From the NCBI GenBank assembly GCA_003818205.1, contig RPRQ01000005.1, positions 54,517-118,516 on the forward strand: a stretch of 64,000 nt of DNA. Direction: 5' to 3'. The DNA comes from Bacteroidales bacterium. GTDB taxonomy: Bacteria; Bacteroidota; Bacteroidia; Bacteroidales; Tenuifilaceae. The notes under the pieces were generated by a model. The model saw only the letters and a program-made list of their open reading frames with translations. It had not been told where the DNA came from and searched no databases. The position numbers and the translations under genes are program-made. Shown here piece after piece: positions 52,186 through 62,832 of this stretch; position 1 is the stretch's first letter; each line of letters starts with the position of its first letter.

Positions 52186-54342
52186 TTATTGTAATGGTTT
52201 TATCACTTCGATTAGCTCAGGTAAATCCATTCCGATTTCCTTTAGATGCTCAATTTTAGGTACCCCGTTGCTTGTCCAACCACGACGGGCATAAACAGCA
52301 TCGAGAAGTTGTTCATATCGATTTTCACGGTATGAACGCATGGCAGCGATCTTCGCTTCAACGGTCATGTTAATCGGATCGATGCCTGCTTGCTCTTTTA
52401 GCTGCTTATCGTAACGCTCCTGACGGCTAAGGTATTCCTCCTTGGTAACTGGACCGCAGGCACGGTAAGGCTGTGCATCGTGTTTGCGAAGTCCAAATCC
52501 ACGTCGGATATTGAAAATGCGTTGGAAGTTGTAAACTCGCTCGCTCTGGCGAATTAGTTCATGCTTATCGATATTGTTACCAGTAACAGCATTATGAATG
52601 GTTACGTAGTTGTCAACGTGCTCAGGAATTTTGTGAGGTTCGCTGGTTTGAGCATTTCCCTTTGGGGTAACATCGTTCCAAGGTAGTTTGCATAAACCAT
52701 TCAAGCCAAACCATGTACGGAACATTGGGAAGTAGTGTAACGCTTCGGCTTTAGCCTCGAATGTTGGGATTTGGTTGTTAACCATATCCATGAAGATAAG
52801 CCAAGCCTCATCGTGTTGAGGCCCTTTGTTGGTCATAGCATAACCACCCTGCTGGGCTAAAGATTCCTTCGAAACGTACTGTGAGTACTCCAATCCCTTG
52901 TTCTCCATGCCTATATCGTTAAGGAATTTAGCATCAGCACCAAAATGCTTAACGAAATGCTCTTTCATTTTGCGAACACCCTGTCCAACGATTACTCCAA
53001 ATCCCTCGCCACGCGCAAGCTGGTGCAATACCTCCATCGCATTCTCGAATTGACCAAAGTTAAGGTCTAGCCCTCCTGTGCGCTCCTTGTTAAGAATGCC
53101 GTTCTCGTAGCACTCCATAACAAATGCCATACAAGTTCCCCAGGTTATGGTGCAAACCCCGTAGGTATCGCAGTAGAAGTTATTTTCGATAATGGCCTCG
53201 GGGTCGAAAATTCCAAGGTTTGAACCAAGTCCTGCTGCTGTTTCGTACTCTGGTCCGTCAACGATTACTTTTGTTCCCTTGTAAGGACCCGTTTTTAGTA
53301 CAAAGTCATCAACGCCCTTTGAACAGCTCATGGCGCAACCAATCCAACAACCATCAGGAACACCTAGGGTGAAATATTTATCCCTGAAAATATCGCTATG
53401 GATTTTCAATGCATCAACTGAACTACCAAATTTAAAGTTGTGAGTTGGGAGAAGGTCGTAATCGTTCATTACGTTTACGATATTCGCAGTACCCTTCTTG
53501 CGCATTTGGCATTGGTGATCGTCTAGCTCACGAATCTCATTCTGATATTTACGACCCCTTTCGGTGATTGCCTCTAGGTTTGCAACATTGTTAAGATTAC
53601 CCTTAACACCCTCAATTTTTGCAACGATAGCCTTAATTTTCTTGTCGCGCATTACTGTGCCAATGCCTCCACGTCCTGCTTGTTTCAACCTGATCTTTTT
53701 ACGCTTTGAATCGTAGAAGGTGAAGTTTACCATGCCGATTAGCGAATGTTCGGCGGCAGCACCTGTTGATACAATCCCTATATTTTTATAGTCTTTCTCA
53801 TCAGTAGCAAACGCTTCGGTTAGCTCTTCGGCTAGGATATGAGAGTCCTTTGAAAATCCTGGATCCTCAAAAATTTCAATTTTGTGGTTGATGCCATCAA
53901 TATATATGATAACATCTTTATCCGCTTTTCCCTGAAGTTCTAAAGCATCGTAGCCCGAAAATTTTAAGAATGGACCGAAGAAACCTCCAACGTTTGAGTC
54001 CATAATTGAATTGGTCTGAGGAGATATGCTAACCAATAACGATTTCCCTGTTCCTGAGTATTGGGTAATTCCACCCACAGGACCTGAACTGATGATGATC
54101 TCGTTTTCAGGATCGTTCCATTTGGTTGTAGGGGTTGTAGCATCCCAAAGAAGACGTAAACCATAACCTTTTCCACCAATGAATTTTTCTTTCATCTGGG
54201 CAGGCACAACTTTTTCTTTTACCTCCTTGGTGCCAACGTTAATGTAAAGAATTTTGTCGGTATAGCCTCTATAAAGAGGTTTCCACTCATAATTCAACTG
54301 ATTTAGCAGTTTCATCCGCTTTACCATCTCCTGAATATTCAT
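52186..54342 (-). CDS. Aldehyde:ferredoxin oxidoreductase family protein (W/Mo)
   Basis: This 718-residue protein belongs to the tungstopterin AOR family, YdhV/BamB-like group. N-terminal signatures are GGKGYGLRLLWD and SSGPVGGITQYSGTG; the pterin-binding region continues with SNVGGFFGP. The [4Fe-4S] ligands would be Cys332, Cys336 and Cys340 (CWIGCAMSC, spacing x3-x3 rather than the classical x2-x3) plus a Cys near 551 (NGLCKLPWND). The reaction would be aldehyde to acid with ferredoxin as acceptor, or a related low-potential step. It is a single gene with no cofactor genes alongside. Confidence 0.88.
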   Translation of the reverse strand: MNIQEMVKRMKLLNQLNYEWKPLYRGYTDKILYINVGTKEVKEKVVPAQMKEKFIGGKGYGLRLLWDATTPTTKWNDPENEIIISSGPVGGITQYSGTGKSLLVSISPQTNSIMDSNVGGFFGPFLKFSGYDALELQGKADKDVIIYIDGINHKIEIFEDPGFSKDSHILAEELTEAFATDEKDYKNIGIVSTGAAAEHSLIGMVNFTFYDSKRKKIRLKQAGRGGIGTVMRDKKIKAIVAKIEGVKGNLNNVANLEAITERGRKYQNEIRELDDHQCQMRKKGTANIVNVMNDYDLLPTHNFKFGSSVDALKIHSDIFRDKYFTLGVPDGCWIGCAMSCSKGVDDFVLKTGPYKGTKVIVDGPEYETAAGLGSNLGIFDPEAIIENNFYCDTYGVCTITWGTCMAFVMECYENGILNKERTGGLDLNFGQFENAMEVLHQLARGEGFGVIVGQGVRKMKEHFVKHFGADAKFLNDIGMENKGLEYSQYVSKESLAQQGGYAMTNKGPQHDEAWLIFMDMVNNQIPTFEAKAEALHYFPMFRTWFGLNGLCKLPWNDVTPKGNAQTSEPHKIPEHVDNYVTIHNAVTGNNIDKHELIRQSERVYNFQRIFNIRRGFGLRKHDAQPYRACGPVTKEEYLSRQERYDKQLKEQAGIDPINMTVEAKIAAMRSYRENRYEQLLDAVYARRGWTSNGVPKIEHLKEIGMDLPELIEVIKPLQ

Positions 54343-54985
54343 ATCGATTATATTTTAATTAATTGTTCTCTATTGTAGCATGCAAAGTTACTAAAAAAAC
54401 ATCGGCATAAAATGATTTTAATCAATATGAAAACGTTTGCATAACGAGGCTTTATAGGTGTTTCAAGAGATATTGGGTGAGGGTAATCCGAAGGAAATGT
54501 ATCTTACCTCTTCTTGTAGAATTTCATAACCGAGGTGTTAGGGTCAAAACAATTATTGCTATTCCAAAAATAGCAAACGTGGTTTGCGGAGCGTAACCAA
54601 CAAAAGGCATCACCTGAACATCAATTCAAAATATAAGAATTATACCAATGTGAATCAATGTCGTTTTAAGAATTACTGCTTGATTATAAGTATATTAATA
54701 ACCGCACCCTAGCCTGCTGGCAGGTTTGCATGAAACAGCTTTTGATTTTTCTTAGCAGGGAATTTTGTCGTACACCAATAAAGGTTTGCTTGTCATCCCT
54801 TCGCGCTCTGGCTGACCATAAATAACAAATGAATAACATATTCATCTAAAATTATGAAAATTAATGCATTGCAAAATATTTGATTATTTGTAAGTATTTA
54901 TTTAATGAGATAGTTATCAAAAATTATTATTTTTACTAAATCGTTTTAGGTGTAAAATTTAATTCAACCATTAATAGAATTTTAT
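54343..54985. other. Gene-free 643-bp spacer
   Basis: This divergent spacer lies between AOR and the GH92 gene, so it should hold both promoters. A degenerate element-D terminus (CAATGTCGTTTTAAG, near 54657) and a CCTGCTGGCAGG palindrome (54713-54724) are visible. No frame or RNA gene is supported. Confidence 0.6.
54713..54724. repeat. Dispersed palindrome copy (CCTGCTGGCAGG)
   Basis: The shortest member seen of the CCTGCCT/AGGCAGG family. Confidence 0.5.
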
Positions 54986-57361
54986 ATGAATAAAACATTA
55001 CTAATTCTAGCGTTAACAATTAGTTTAAGTTGTACAAAGCAGTACAAAGATTTTGAGCCAATCGATTATGTAAAACCTAATATAGGTTCAGTCCATGGAC
55101 GATGGTTCTTCTATACCCCGGCAGCAATACCTTTTGGTATGGCAAAGCTGGCTCCACACACTAATGCGTATGGTAGTCTTGGAAGTTGGACGCCCTGCGG
55201 ATATGATGATAGTCACTCTTCAATAGAAGGATTTGGCCATTTCCACGAGTTTCAGGTTGGTGGTGTTGTTGTTATGCCAACTACAGGAGTGCTTCAAACT
55301 GTTCCTGGAACGCTAGAAAACCCCGATAAGGGCTATCGTTCTAGGTTCGATAAAGGTGATGAACATGCTGAGGCAGGATATTACTCCGTTTTTCTAAATG
55401 ATTATAAAATAAAAGCCGAAATTACTGCTACCGCTCGTGTGGGCTACCATCGTTACACATTTCCCGCATCTGAACAGTCGCATCTAATATTCGATGTTGG
55501 GCATCGTCAAGGAGAAAGTAGCGGTGTTACCGAGGCAATGGTTCAGCTGGTTGATAAAAATAGGGTTGAAGGTTACGTTATAACATACCCGGAGTACGCC
55601 AAATTCTGCGACCCTGGGAATAAGGTGAAAATGTACTTCCATGCCCAGTTGAGTAAAGAACCCGAATCGATTGGAACCTTTGTTGATAGCACTATCACTC
55701 CCAATGAAAAAATTTCGAAGGGAGTATGGAATGGATTATATCTAACATTCAAAACTACCGAAAATGAAGTGGTTGAAATGCAGGTTGGATTATCATATAC
55801 CAGCATTGAGAATGCAAAGAGGAATCTTGAAGTTGAGTCAAAAGGTGTATCATTCGATCAGGTTCGCGGAAATGCTAAAGAAATTTGGAACGAAAAGTTA
55901 GGCCGAGTTATGGTTTATGGAGGGAAAGAGGCTGATAGAACAAAATTCTACACTGGGCTTTACCATGCTCTGCTTGGCCGAGGGCTATCTAACGATGCGA
56001 ATGGTCAATATCCATTGAATAGCGGAGGAATTGGCCAAATTCCTTTAGATGATAAAGGGAATACGAAGCACAACCACTATAATACTGATGGGATGTGGGG
56101 TGGATGCTGGAATCTTGTACAGGTTTGGGCATTGGCATACCCCGAATATTTTAGTAATTACATGCAGTCGAATATTGATTTTTACAGTGAAACAGGTTGG
56201 TTGCATGATGGAGAAGCTGCTGGCGTTTATACAAACGGTGTTCAAACAAATTTTATGGGTTTGATAATGGCATCAGCCTATAACTGTGGTATTCGTGACT
56301 TCGATATTAAAAAAGGATATGAAGCAGCCTATAAAAACGAAACCAACTATGAGAATAGAAACTTAGGGAATGGAAGGTACGATAATGAGTTTTTTGTGAA
56401 ACAGGGTTATATACCGCTAAAAGAGTACATAGTACCCAATGGCTGGACTTTTAACTTTGGATCATCACATACCCTTGAGTACTGTTTTGGTTCGTATGCA
56501 GTTGCTCAAATGGCAAAATCGCTTGGGAAAGAGAATGACTATCAGCTCTTAATGAAGCAGGCTGGTGGCTATAAGCTTATCTTCGATTCTGAAACTAAGT
56601 TTATTCGACCAAGGGAGTTGGATGGAAGTTTCCTTATGGATTTTGACCCAATGAAAGCATGGCTTGGCTTTCAGGAAGGAAATGCTTACCAGTTTACATG
56701 GTATGTCCCACATGATATTTATGGTCTGATAGATTTATTAGGAAAGGGTTTATTCAATGAAAGATTGGAGATGACCTTCAATGAGTCCCGAAAATCGGGA
56801 TTTGGTGGTGGAAAAAGCACCGATAGTTTCTCTGGGGTTGAAATGCTATACAATCATGGCAATCAACCATGTTTGCATCAATCTTGGTTATTCAACTATT
56901 CTGGGAAACCATGGTTAACACAAAAGTGGACACGTACAATCTGTGACGAATTTTATGGAACAGAGCCCTTACATGGCTATGGCTATGGTCAAGACGAGGA
57001 TCAGGGTCAGATGGGAGCATGGTACGTTTTAGCCTCAATGGGTCTATTCGATGTTCAGGGACATGCAGCACAACGACCATCATTCCAATTGGGTAGCCCA
57101 TTATTCGATCATATTGAAATAAACCTTAACAAAAAATACTACGAGGGTAAAAAGTTCCGCATTGATGTTAAAAATGGAAATGAAAAGAATATTTATATTC
57201 AATCAGCTAAGTTGAATGGAGAAAAGTTGGATAATTGCTGGTTTTATCGTGATGAGTTGATGAAGGGTGGAAGGCTTGAACTTGTGATGGGTGCTGAACC
57301 TAATATGCAATGGGGCGTTGGGCAAGTTCCACCCTCGATGAGTAATGAGATCGAACGCTAA
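54986..57361 (+). CDS. GH92 family alpha-mannosidase lipoprotein
   Basis: This 791-residue protein has a lipobox (ISLSC, Cys ~16). An N-terminal beta-sandwich (~20-270) with the VKPNIGSVHGRWF-like GH92 start is followed by the (alpha/alpha)6 domain with WNLVQVWALAYPEYF, GWLHDGEAAGVYTNGVQTNF and the acidic GYGYGQDEDQGQMGAWYV motif. That motif corresponds to the GH92 calcium/catalytic-base region (usually GNDDxGQMSAW). These enzymes remove alpha-mannose from host or yeast glycans. It is first in a short glycan locus with a hybrid two-component regulator and a ROK protein downstream. Confidence 0.92.
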   Translation: MNKTLLILALTISLSCTKQYKDFEPIDYVKPNIGSVHGRWFFYTPAAIPFGMAKLAPHTNAYGSLGSWTPCGYDDSHSSIEGFGHFHEFQVGGVVVMPTTGVLQTVPGTLENPDKGYRSRFDKGDEHAEAGYYSVFLNDYKIKAEITATARVGYHRYTFPASEQSHLIFDVGHRQGESSGVTEAMVQLVDKNRVEGYVITYPEYAKFCDPGNKVKMYFHAQLSKEPESIGTFVDSTITPNEKISKGVWNGLYLTFKTTENEVVEMQVGLSYTSIENAKRNLEVESKGVSFDQVRGNAKEIWNEKLGRVMVYGGKEADRTKFYTGLYHALLGRGLSNDANGQYPLNSGGIGQIPLDDKGNTKHNHYNTDGMWGGCWNLVQVWALAYPEYFSNYMQSNIDFYSETGWLHDGEAAGVYTNGVQTNFMGLIMASAYNCGIRDFDIKKGYEAAYKNETNYENRNLGNGRYDNEFFVKQGYIPLKEYIVPNGWTFNFGSSHTLEYCFGSYAVAQMAKSLGKENDYQLLMKQAGGYKLIFDSETKFIRPRELDGSFLMDFDPMKAWLGFQEGNAYQFTWYVPHDIYGLIDLLGKGLFNERLEMTFNESRKSGFGGGKSTDSFSGVEMLYNHGNQPCLHQSWLFNYSGKPWLTQKWTRTICDEFYGTEPLHGYGYGQDEDQGQMGAWYVLASMGLFDVQGHAAQRPSFQLGSPLFDHIEINLNKKYYEGKKFRIDVKNGNEKNIYIQSAKLNGEKLDNCWFYRDELMKGGRLELVMGAEPNMQWGVGQVPPSMSNEIER

Positions 57362-57778
57362 GGCGCAACAACGCAAAGTTTAAATTTCTTTGTGTTCATA
57401 ATATCTTTAACCCTCAAGAACTAGGACTATTACTCCTAGTATTAAGTTCAGCAAGAAATAACTTCAACCCCTGTCAGGGATTGAAAGCCAGAATGTATCA
57501 CATTTTGCACTTAACAGGGCATTAGTAAATATGATCGCGATGATCCAAAAGAATCTATTCAAAATATTGATTAACGAAGTATGATTTTAGAAGTAGCTGA
57601 AAACCTAAAGTCGTTAGTTTCTGTCTTGCTGGAAGGCAGAATTCATTTGGATTACAGATATACTCATTAAGAAATTGAATAGTTTATAGCTGGAGGATAA
57701 GTGCAGCCTGCAATCATTATAACCATACATATGTGAGTTAACAGCTTTGTGGTTTAACGTAAAAAAATGTAATATAGG
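57362..57778. other. Gene-free 417-bp spacer upstream of HTCS gene
   Basis: It starts with a GCGCAACAACGCAAAG...CTTTGTGTTC remnant of a dispersed Bacteroidota intergenic repeat. It contains a small stem (CTAGGAcTattacTCCTAG). No frame or RNA gene is supported. Confidence 0.5.
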
Positions 57779-60700
57779 ATGAAAAAGTTGCTGACATTAA
57801 CGAAAAAGATACTGGTTTCAATCCTAATATTCTTACCTTATATATTATACAGCCAGATACCCGAGATTACCTTTGATAAGTTTAGGATCAGCCAGGGAAC
57901 ACAACCGCAGGATATTTCTAATATGTGTCAGGATAATTATGGATTCCTATGGATAGGTTCCGATAATGGGGTGGATAAATTCGATGGCTATGTTTTCTTA
58001 AATTACCGCTCGTCCGAAACCGATAAAAACTCACTTTGCAACAATGCTGTTGGTCATATTTTTTTCGACAGTTTCAATACCCTTTGGGTTGCCTCGCAGG
58101 AAGGGCTCAATCGGTTCAGCATAGCTGATGAAAATTTCACACATTATTTTCATACCCCCAATGATAAAAATAGTATAGGCGATAATCTTATTTCTCCTTT
58201 TTATGAAGATAAAAATAGAACACTTTGGGTAGGAACATACGGTGGAGTTAGTAGATTCAACAGGGAGGCTAATAGCTTCACTACCTTTTCACATGATCCC
58301 GCTAACCCCAATAGCCTGAGTCATAATACTGTATCCTCGATCTATATGGATAGGAGCGGTAATATGTGGATTGGTACTTGGGGAGGAGGCCTTAATAAAT
58401 TCAACCCGCAAACCGGCAAATGGACATGTTATAGGCACGATCCCAATAATCCCAAAAGTATTAGCCACGATTTTATTCGTAAAGTTTTTGAGGATAAATC
58501 TGGTCATTTCTGGATTGGTACTACTGGCGGTGGTTTCAACGAGTTTAATCCTAAATCGGAGACTTTTACAACGTATAAACACGATCCTAAAAACCCTGCT
58601 TCATTGAGCGATAATTTTATAACCTCAATGATGGAAGATGATTATGGAAATATCTGGCTTGGAACATTTAACGCTGGTTTGAATATCTTTAATGTAAAAA
58701 CTAAAGAGTTTACCCACATCAGGTTTGATCAGAATAATCCGAATAGTATCATTTCCGACTGTGTAACCTCAATATATCGGGATCGGTCGGGTATCATCTT
58801 TGTTGGTACAAGCCGTGGAATTAACCAGATTCGTTTCCTTAAGAATACTTTTCGATTCCATACACCAAGCAATGGTACATCTGAAAAGGCATTAAATGAT
58901 AGAGATATACGTTCAATTTGTGAAGATCACGAGGGTAACCTCTGGATAGGAACTTACAGAGGAGGTTTAAACAAATTGGATAGAAAAACAGGGCGCTACA
59001 CCTATTACACCTTTCAGATGGAAGAATCCCTGATGAGTGATAGAATTGAAATAAATGGTATTATTGAGGATAGCGAAGGAAACTTATGGTTAAGCACGGT
59101 TGGTAGTGGATTAATCAAGTTTTATCGGGATGGCAGTATTAAAAATTTTTCTACTAATATTTTTAATACAAGCAATAATTTTAAGAGTACATATCTCTTT
59201 CAGGATAGGCGTGGCATACTCTGGATTGGATATCCTAACGGTGTAATAAGTAAGTTTGATCCAAAAACCGAAAAATTTTCACATATCAAGCTTGGTGAAA
59301 GCCAGCTTGATAAGCAATATATTGACGAGATAAACTATATTATTGAAGATAAAAACGAAAATAAATGGATTGCCTTACGACACAAGGGGCTCTGCAAAAT
59401 TGATGCAAAAACGGGGGAGGTACAACAGATTCGATCCGAAATGGGTAATAAGAATTCGTTAAGCGATAACGATGTAAAGGCACTCTGCTTGAGCGATGAC
59501 GATATTCTTTGGATAGGGACTACTAATGGATTTAACCGTTTCGACTTAAAAACTGGGGAGTTTAAGCATTACTTTGTTAAAGATGGGCTACCTGATATTA
59601 TTATTAGAAGTATTACAATGGATAACAAAGGAATCCTTTGGCTAGGTACCCATAAGGGCCTATCAAGATTTGATCCGGTTACCGAACGATTCAATAATTA
59701 CGATGAACGCGATGGAGTTTTTATAGGTCAGTTTAGTACAAATTCTTACTATTCGAAACGAACTGGTAATATGTATTTGTGTGGATATAACGGTTTTATG
59801 GAGTTTAATCCGGATAGCATTCGGATTGATACTATAAAACCAAAAGTATATATTACTGGTATCGAAATACATGGACAGAAAGTTAGCGTTGGACAGAAGA
59901 TACTCGGAAGCGTTTTACTTGAAAAGTCAATCCTGCTTACCGATAAATTAGAGCTGAATCACCGTCAGAATAACTTCGCAGTACATTTTATTTCACTACA
60001 CTATAAGATGCCCGATCGAAACCAATGCGCCTATAAGTTGGAGGGATATGATCAGGATTGGCACACTTCTGTCGATAACAGGATTGCAAAGTACATGAAC
60101 CTACCTTCTGGAACATACACTTTCAGGGTTAAAGGCTCCAATTCTGATGGTTACTGGAATGAAATTGGGGATTCTTTAGCTATAACAGTTTACCCACCTT
60201 GGTGGAAGTCTTGGTGGATGTTTATAGTATATATTCTTGCCTCAGTAGTTGGAATACTTTTATATATACATAGAAGAACGGAAAAGCATAAAAAAGATAA
60301 AATTATATTACAGAGACTCGTTGAACAACGAACCGAAGAGGTTGCTTCTCAAAACGTTCAGCTTGCAGAGCAAACTGAGAAGTTGAAAGAGATGTCGCAG
60401 ATGCGTTCAAGATTTTACACCTATTTATCCCACGAGTTCAGAACCCCATTGACAATGATTATGGGCCCTCTCCAACAAATTTTATCGGGTTCTTTTTCTG
60501 GTGACCTAAGGAATCTCCACAAAATCATGCTACGAAATACGAAGAGGCTTCTTCATTTGATTGACGAACTACTCGATCTTTCAAAATTGGAGAGGGGTAG
60601 CATGGAGCTAAAGGCAAGCTTCAATAAGGTGAATCCGTTCATTAAACGCATCGTACTTTCCTTTGAAATTATTTCGGAACAAAAAAGTATTAAATTGAGC

Positions 60701-62050
60701 TTTATTGAATCGAAGCAGGATATTAAGTGTTACTTCGACAGGGATAAGCTGGAAAAGGTTATTTATAATCTTATTTCCAATGCAATTAAATATACTCCTG
60801 ACCATGGCGAAATATCAGTTACCGTGGATTCTGATGATACGAATTCAGAATTAAGCACCTCGAAAGCTGAAAAGTATAATGAGGGTTGGGTTAAAATTAT
60901 CGTGAAAGATAATGGAATAGGGATAAGAGAGGAACACCTACCATATATTTTCGAACAATTCTATCAGGATAAATCATCAGCTTTTCCCAGCAAAAAAGGG
61001 TGGGGTATCGGTCTGGCTCTTGTAAAAGAGCTTATCGAATTGCATCATGGCAAAATACACGTAAAAAGTATAATCGGAAAGGGTACTGAGTTTTCTATCC
61101 TTCTTCCCCTTGGGAAACATCACCTATCAAAAGATGAAATTATTGAGAAAGACTATTTTGAATTCATTAAAAGTGTTGATACTTCTAAAGAAAGCATAGA
61201 TAGCGATCAAACATCATCTGATTTGATAGAAGTAAAAGATCTTTTACTGGATGAAGTTACTGGTAGTGAAGAAAGTGAGTATAAAGATGCTGGAAGATTT
61301 AAAAGGTATACCATACTAATTGTAGAAGATCAACAGGATATACGTCAGTACGTACATCAACTATTACAAAAGGATTATCTTGTAATCGAGGCAACGAATG
61401 GTAAAGAAGGCATTGAGAAAACTTTTACCTCGATGCCCGATCTCATAGTTTCTGATATCATGATGCCTATTCTTGACGGGTATGAGCTATGTAGGAGACT
61501 AAAGACTGATATAATCACTTGCCATATTCCCATTATCCTACTGACTGCCAAAACCTCTGATGTAGGTAAAATTGAAGGTCTCGAAAAGGGAGCCGATGAC
61601 TACCTCATCAAACCGTTTAACCCGGTTGAACTAAAAAAACGAATTGAGAACCTGATCGAATTGCGACAGCAATTGCAGCGAAAGTACAGGCAGGAAGTTT
61701 TGCTAAACCCTAACGTTGTTATAGCAAAGTCAATGGATGAACGTTTTCTTGAGAAAATTAGAAGTATTATCGAATCTAATATTTCATCGCCTGATTTGAC
61801 CGTTGAAAAGCTTTATACAGAATTGGGTATAAGTCGTTCCAATTTTCATAGCAAATTTAGGGCTTTAACAGGGCAATCGGCAAATCAGTATATACGAACC
61901 TATCGGTTAAAGCGAGCCCTTCAGCTAATTGAGCAACACGCTGGGAATATAGCTCAAATAGCCTACGATGTAGGCTTTACAAGCACCTCCTATTTCACAA
62001 AATGCTTTAAGTATGAATTTGGGAAAATACCATCGGATTACATTACGTAA
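57779..62050 (+). CDS. Hybrid two-component system sensor/regulator (HTCS)
   Basis: This 1423-residue single-chain signalling protein has a signal/anchor (~8-27) and a periplasmic double beta-propeller of Reg_prop repeats (~35-700, for example GFLWIGSDNGVDKFDGY). A Y_Y_Y domain (~735-800), one TM (~813-833) and a HisKA domain with the phosphorylated His885 in LSHEFRTPLTM follow. The HATPase has KVIYNLISNAIKYTP and the G-box GWGIGLALVKEL. A receiver with Asp1226 in VSDIMMPILDG and an AraC-type HTH (~1320-1423) complete it. HTCS proteins sense glycan fragments and switch on local glycan genes, here presumably GH92. Confidence 0.95.
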   Translation: MKKLLTLTKKILVSILIFLPYILYSQIPEITFDKFRISQGTQPQDISNMCQDNYGFLWIGSDNGVDKFDGYVFLNYRSSETDKNSLCNNAVGHIFFDSFNTLWVASQEGLNRFSIADENFTHYFHTPNDKNSIGDNLISPFYEDKNRTLWVGTYGGVSRFNREANSFTTFSHDPANPNSLSHNTVSSIYMDRSGNMWIGTWGGGLNKFNPQTGKWTCYRHDPNNPKSISHDFIRKVFEDKSGHFWIGTTGGGFNEFNPKSETFTTYKHDPKNPASLSDNFITSMMEDDYGNIWLGTFNAGLNIFNVKTKEFTHIRFDQNNPNSIISDCVTSIYRDRSGIIFVGTSRGINQIRFLKNTFRFHTPSNGTSEKALNDRDIRSICEDHEGNLWIGTYRGGLNKLDRKTGRYTYYTFQMEESLMSDRIEINGIIEDSEGNLWLSTVGSGLIKFYRDGSIKNFSTNIFNTSNNFKSTYLFQDRRGILWIGYPNGVISKFDPKTEKFSHIKLGESQLDKQYIDEINYIIEDKNENKWIALRHKGLCKIDAKTGEVQQIRSEMGNKNSLSDNDVKALCLSDDDILWIGTTNGFNRFDLKTGEFKHYFVKDGLPDIIIRSITMDNKGILWLGTHKGLSRFDPVTERFNNYDERDGVFIGQFSTNSYYSKRTGNMYLCGYNGFMEFNPDSIRIDTIKPKVYITGIEIHGQKVSVGQKILGSVLLEKSILLTDKLELNHRQNNFAVHFISLHYKMPDRNQCAYKLEGYDQDWHTSVDNRIAKYMNLPSGTYTFRVKGSNSDGYWNEIGDSLAITVYPPWWKSWWMFIVYILASVVGILLYIHRRTEKHKKDKIILQRLVEQRTEEVASQNVQLAEQTEKLKEMSQMRSRFYTYLSHEFRTPLTMIMGPLQQILSGSFSGDLRNLHKIMLRNTKRLLHLIDELLDLSKLERGSMELKASFNKVNPFIKRIVLSFEIISEQKSIKLSFIESKQDIKCYFDRDKLEKVIYNLISNAIKYTPDHGEISVTVDSDDTNSELSTSKAEKYNEGWVKIIVKDNGIGIREEHLPYIFEQFYQDKSSAFPSKKGWGIGLALVKELIELHHGKIHVKSIIGKGTEFSILLPLGKHHLSKDEIIEKDYFEFIKSVDTSKESIDSDQTSSDLIEVKDLLLDEVTGSEESEYKDAGRFKRYTILIVEDQQDIRQYVHQLLQKDYLVIEATNGKEGIEKTFTSMPDLIVSDIMMPILDGYELCRRLKTDIITCHIPIILLTAKTSDVGKIEGLEKGADDYLIKPFNPVELKKRIENLIELRQQLQRKYRQEVLLNPNVVIAKSMDERFLEKIRSIIESNISSPDLTVEKLYTELGISRSNFHSKFRALTGQSANQYIRTYRLKRALQLIEQHAGNIAQIAYDVGFTSTSYFTKCFKYEFGKIPSDYIT

Positions 62051-62172
62051 ATTAGGTTCAAAATGTATCTATAACATAAACATATACAACTATCTGGACA
62101 TTTGTTATACAAATTAGGAAATATGTTATAGTAGAATAGCTAAAGTTCATGTTTATTTGATAAAATAGTATT

Positions 62173-62420
62173 TTAACGTGAGTTCGATATAAAATACTTG
62201 TTATATCATTATTTACTAGGGCTTTAATGCTAGTATTATGTTTTTGGAAGATTGGAATAATGGAATATTGGAGTTACTTCTAACTTTTTTCATCCAATAT
62301 TGACTTCGTCGAGTTCCGCTTCGCTCCAGTTCCATTTTTCCATCATTCCATTTTTTCCCAATAAAGTAAAATACTGATAATATTGCATTTAAATAGTTTC
62401 TTATGTCGAACTGACGTTAT
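62173..62420. mobile_element. MITE-like element C (248 bp)
   Basis: The terminal inverted repeats TTAACGTGAGTTCGATATAA and TTATGTCGAACTGACGTTAT belong to the same family as elements A and B (17 of 20). The interior has iterated TTGGAATAATGGAATATTGG on one side and CCATTTTTCCATCATTCCAT on the other, as in element A. It is non-coding. Confidence 0.6.
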
Positions 62421-62832
62421 TTTAATAGACATTATAAAACATCAATGCGTTCTTTTACATATATTTTAAACTTACAGAACCATACCTATTGGATTTAAGA
62501 ATGACAAGATTTGAAGAAAAACAGCTTAGCTTTAAAACTAGATGAGTTAGGCATAAAATTTCGTGTAGTATTAGGAACAATTTTTAGTAATTTTACATTG
62601 GAGGGTAAAACCAAACAGCGAATAACCCTACCAAACAAACAAATATGTTGCCAGACGTTCAGGATAAGCTGCTTTTTAACAAGAAAACCTTCTATTGCAG
62701 AGGTTTCAAGCAGTTTCCTTATTCGATGACTTAATCATAGAGGTTGCTTGGGGATTACACAAATTCAGATTAACTTTGAAAAAGAATGCGTTATAAAACT
62801 AATCACAAAGTCTAATAAAAAAAATATAACCC
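62421..62832. other. Spacer with unassigned short frames upstream of ROK gene
   Basis: A TTG-started 72-codon frame (62511-62729) and a 29-codon ATG frame (62644-62733, MLPDVQDKLLFNKKTFYC...) overlap here. Neither resembles a family I recognise. They could be a decayed gene or chance; I do not call a CDS. The ROK promoter probably lies in the last ~100 bp. Confidence 0.4.

Noticed and set aside
62511..62729. 72-codon frame upstream of the ROK gene
   Set aside because: TTG start, no recognisable domain, overlapped by another short frame; could be gene debris but unsupported.
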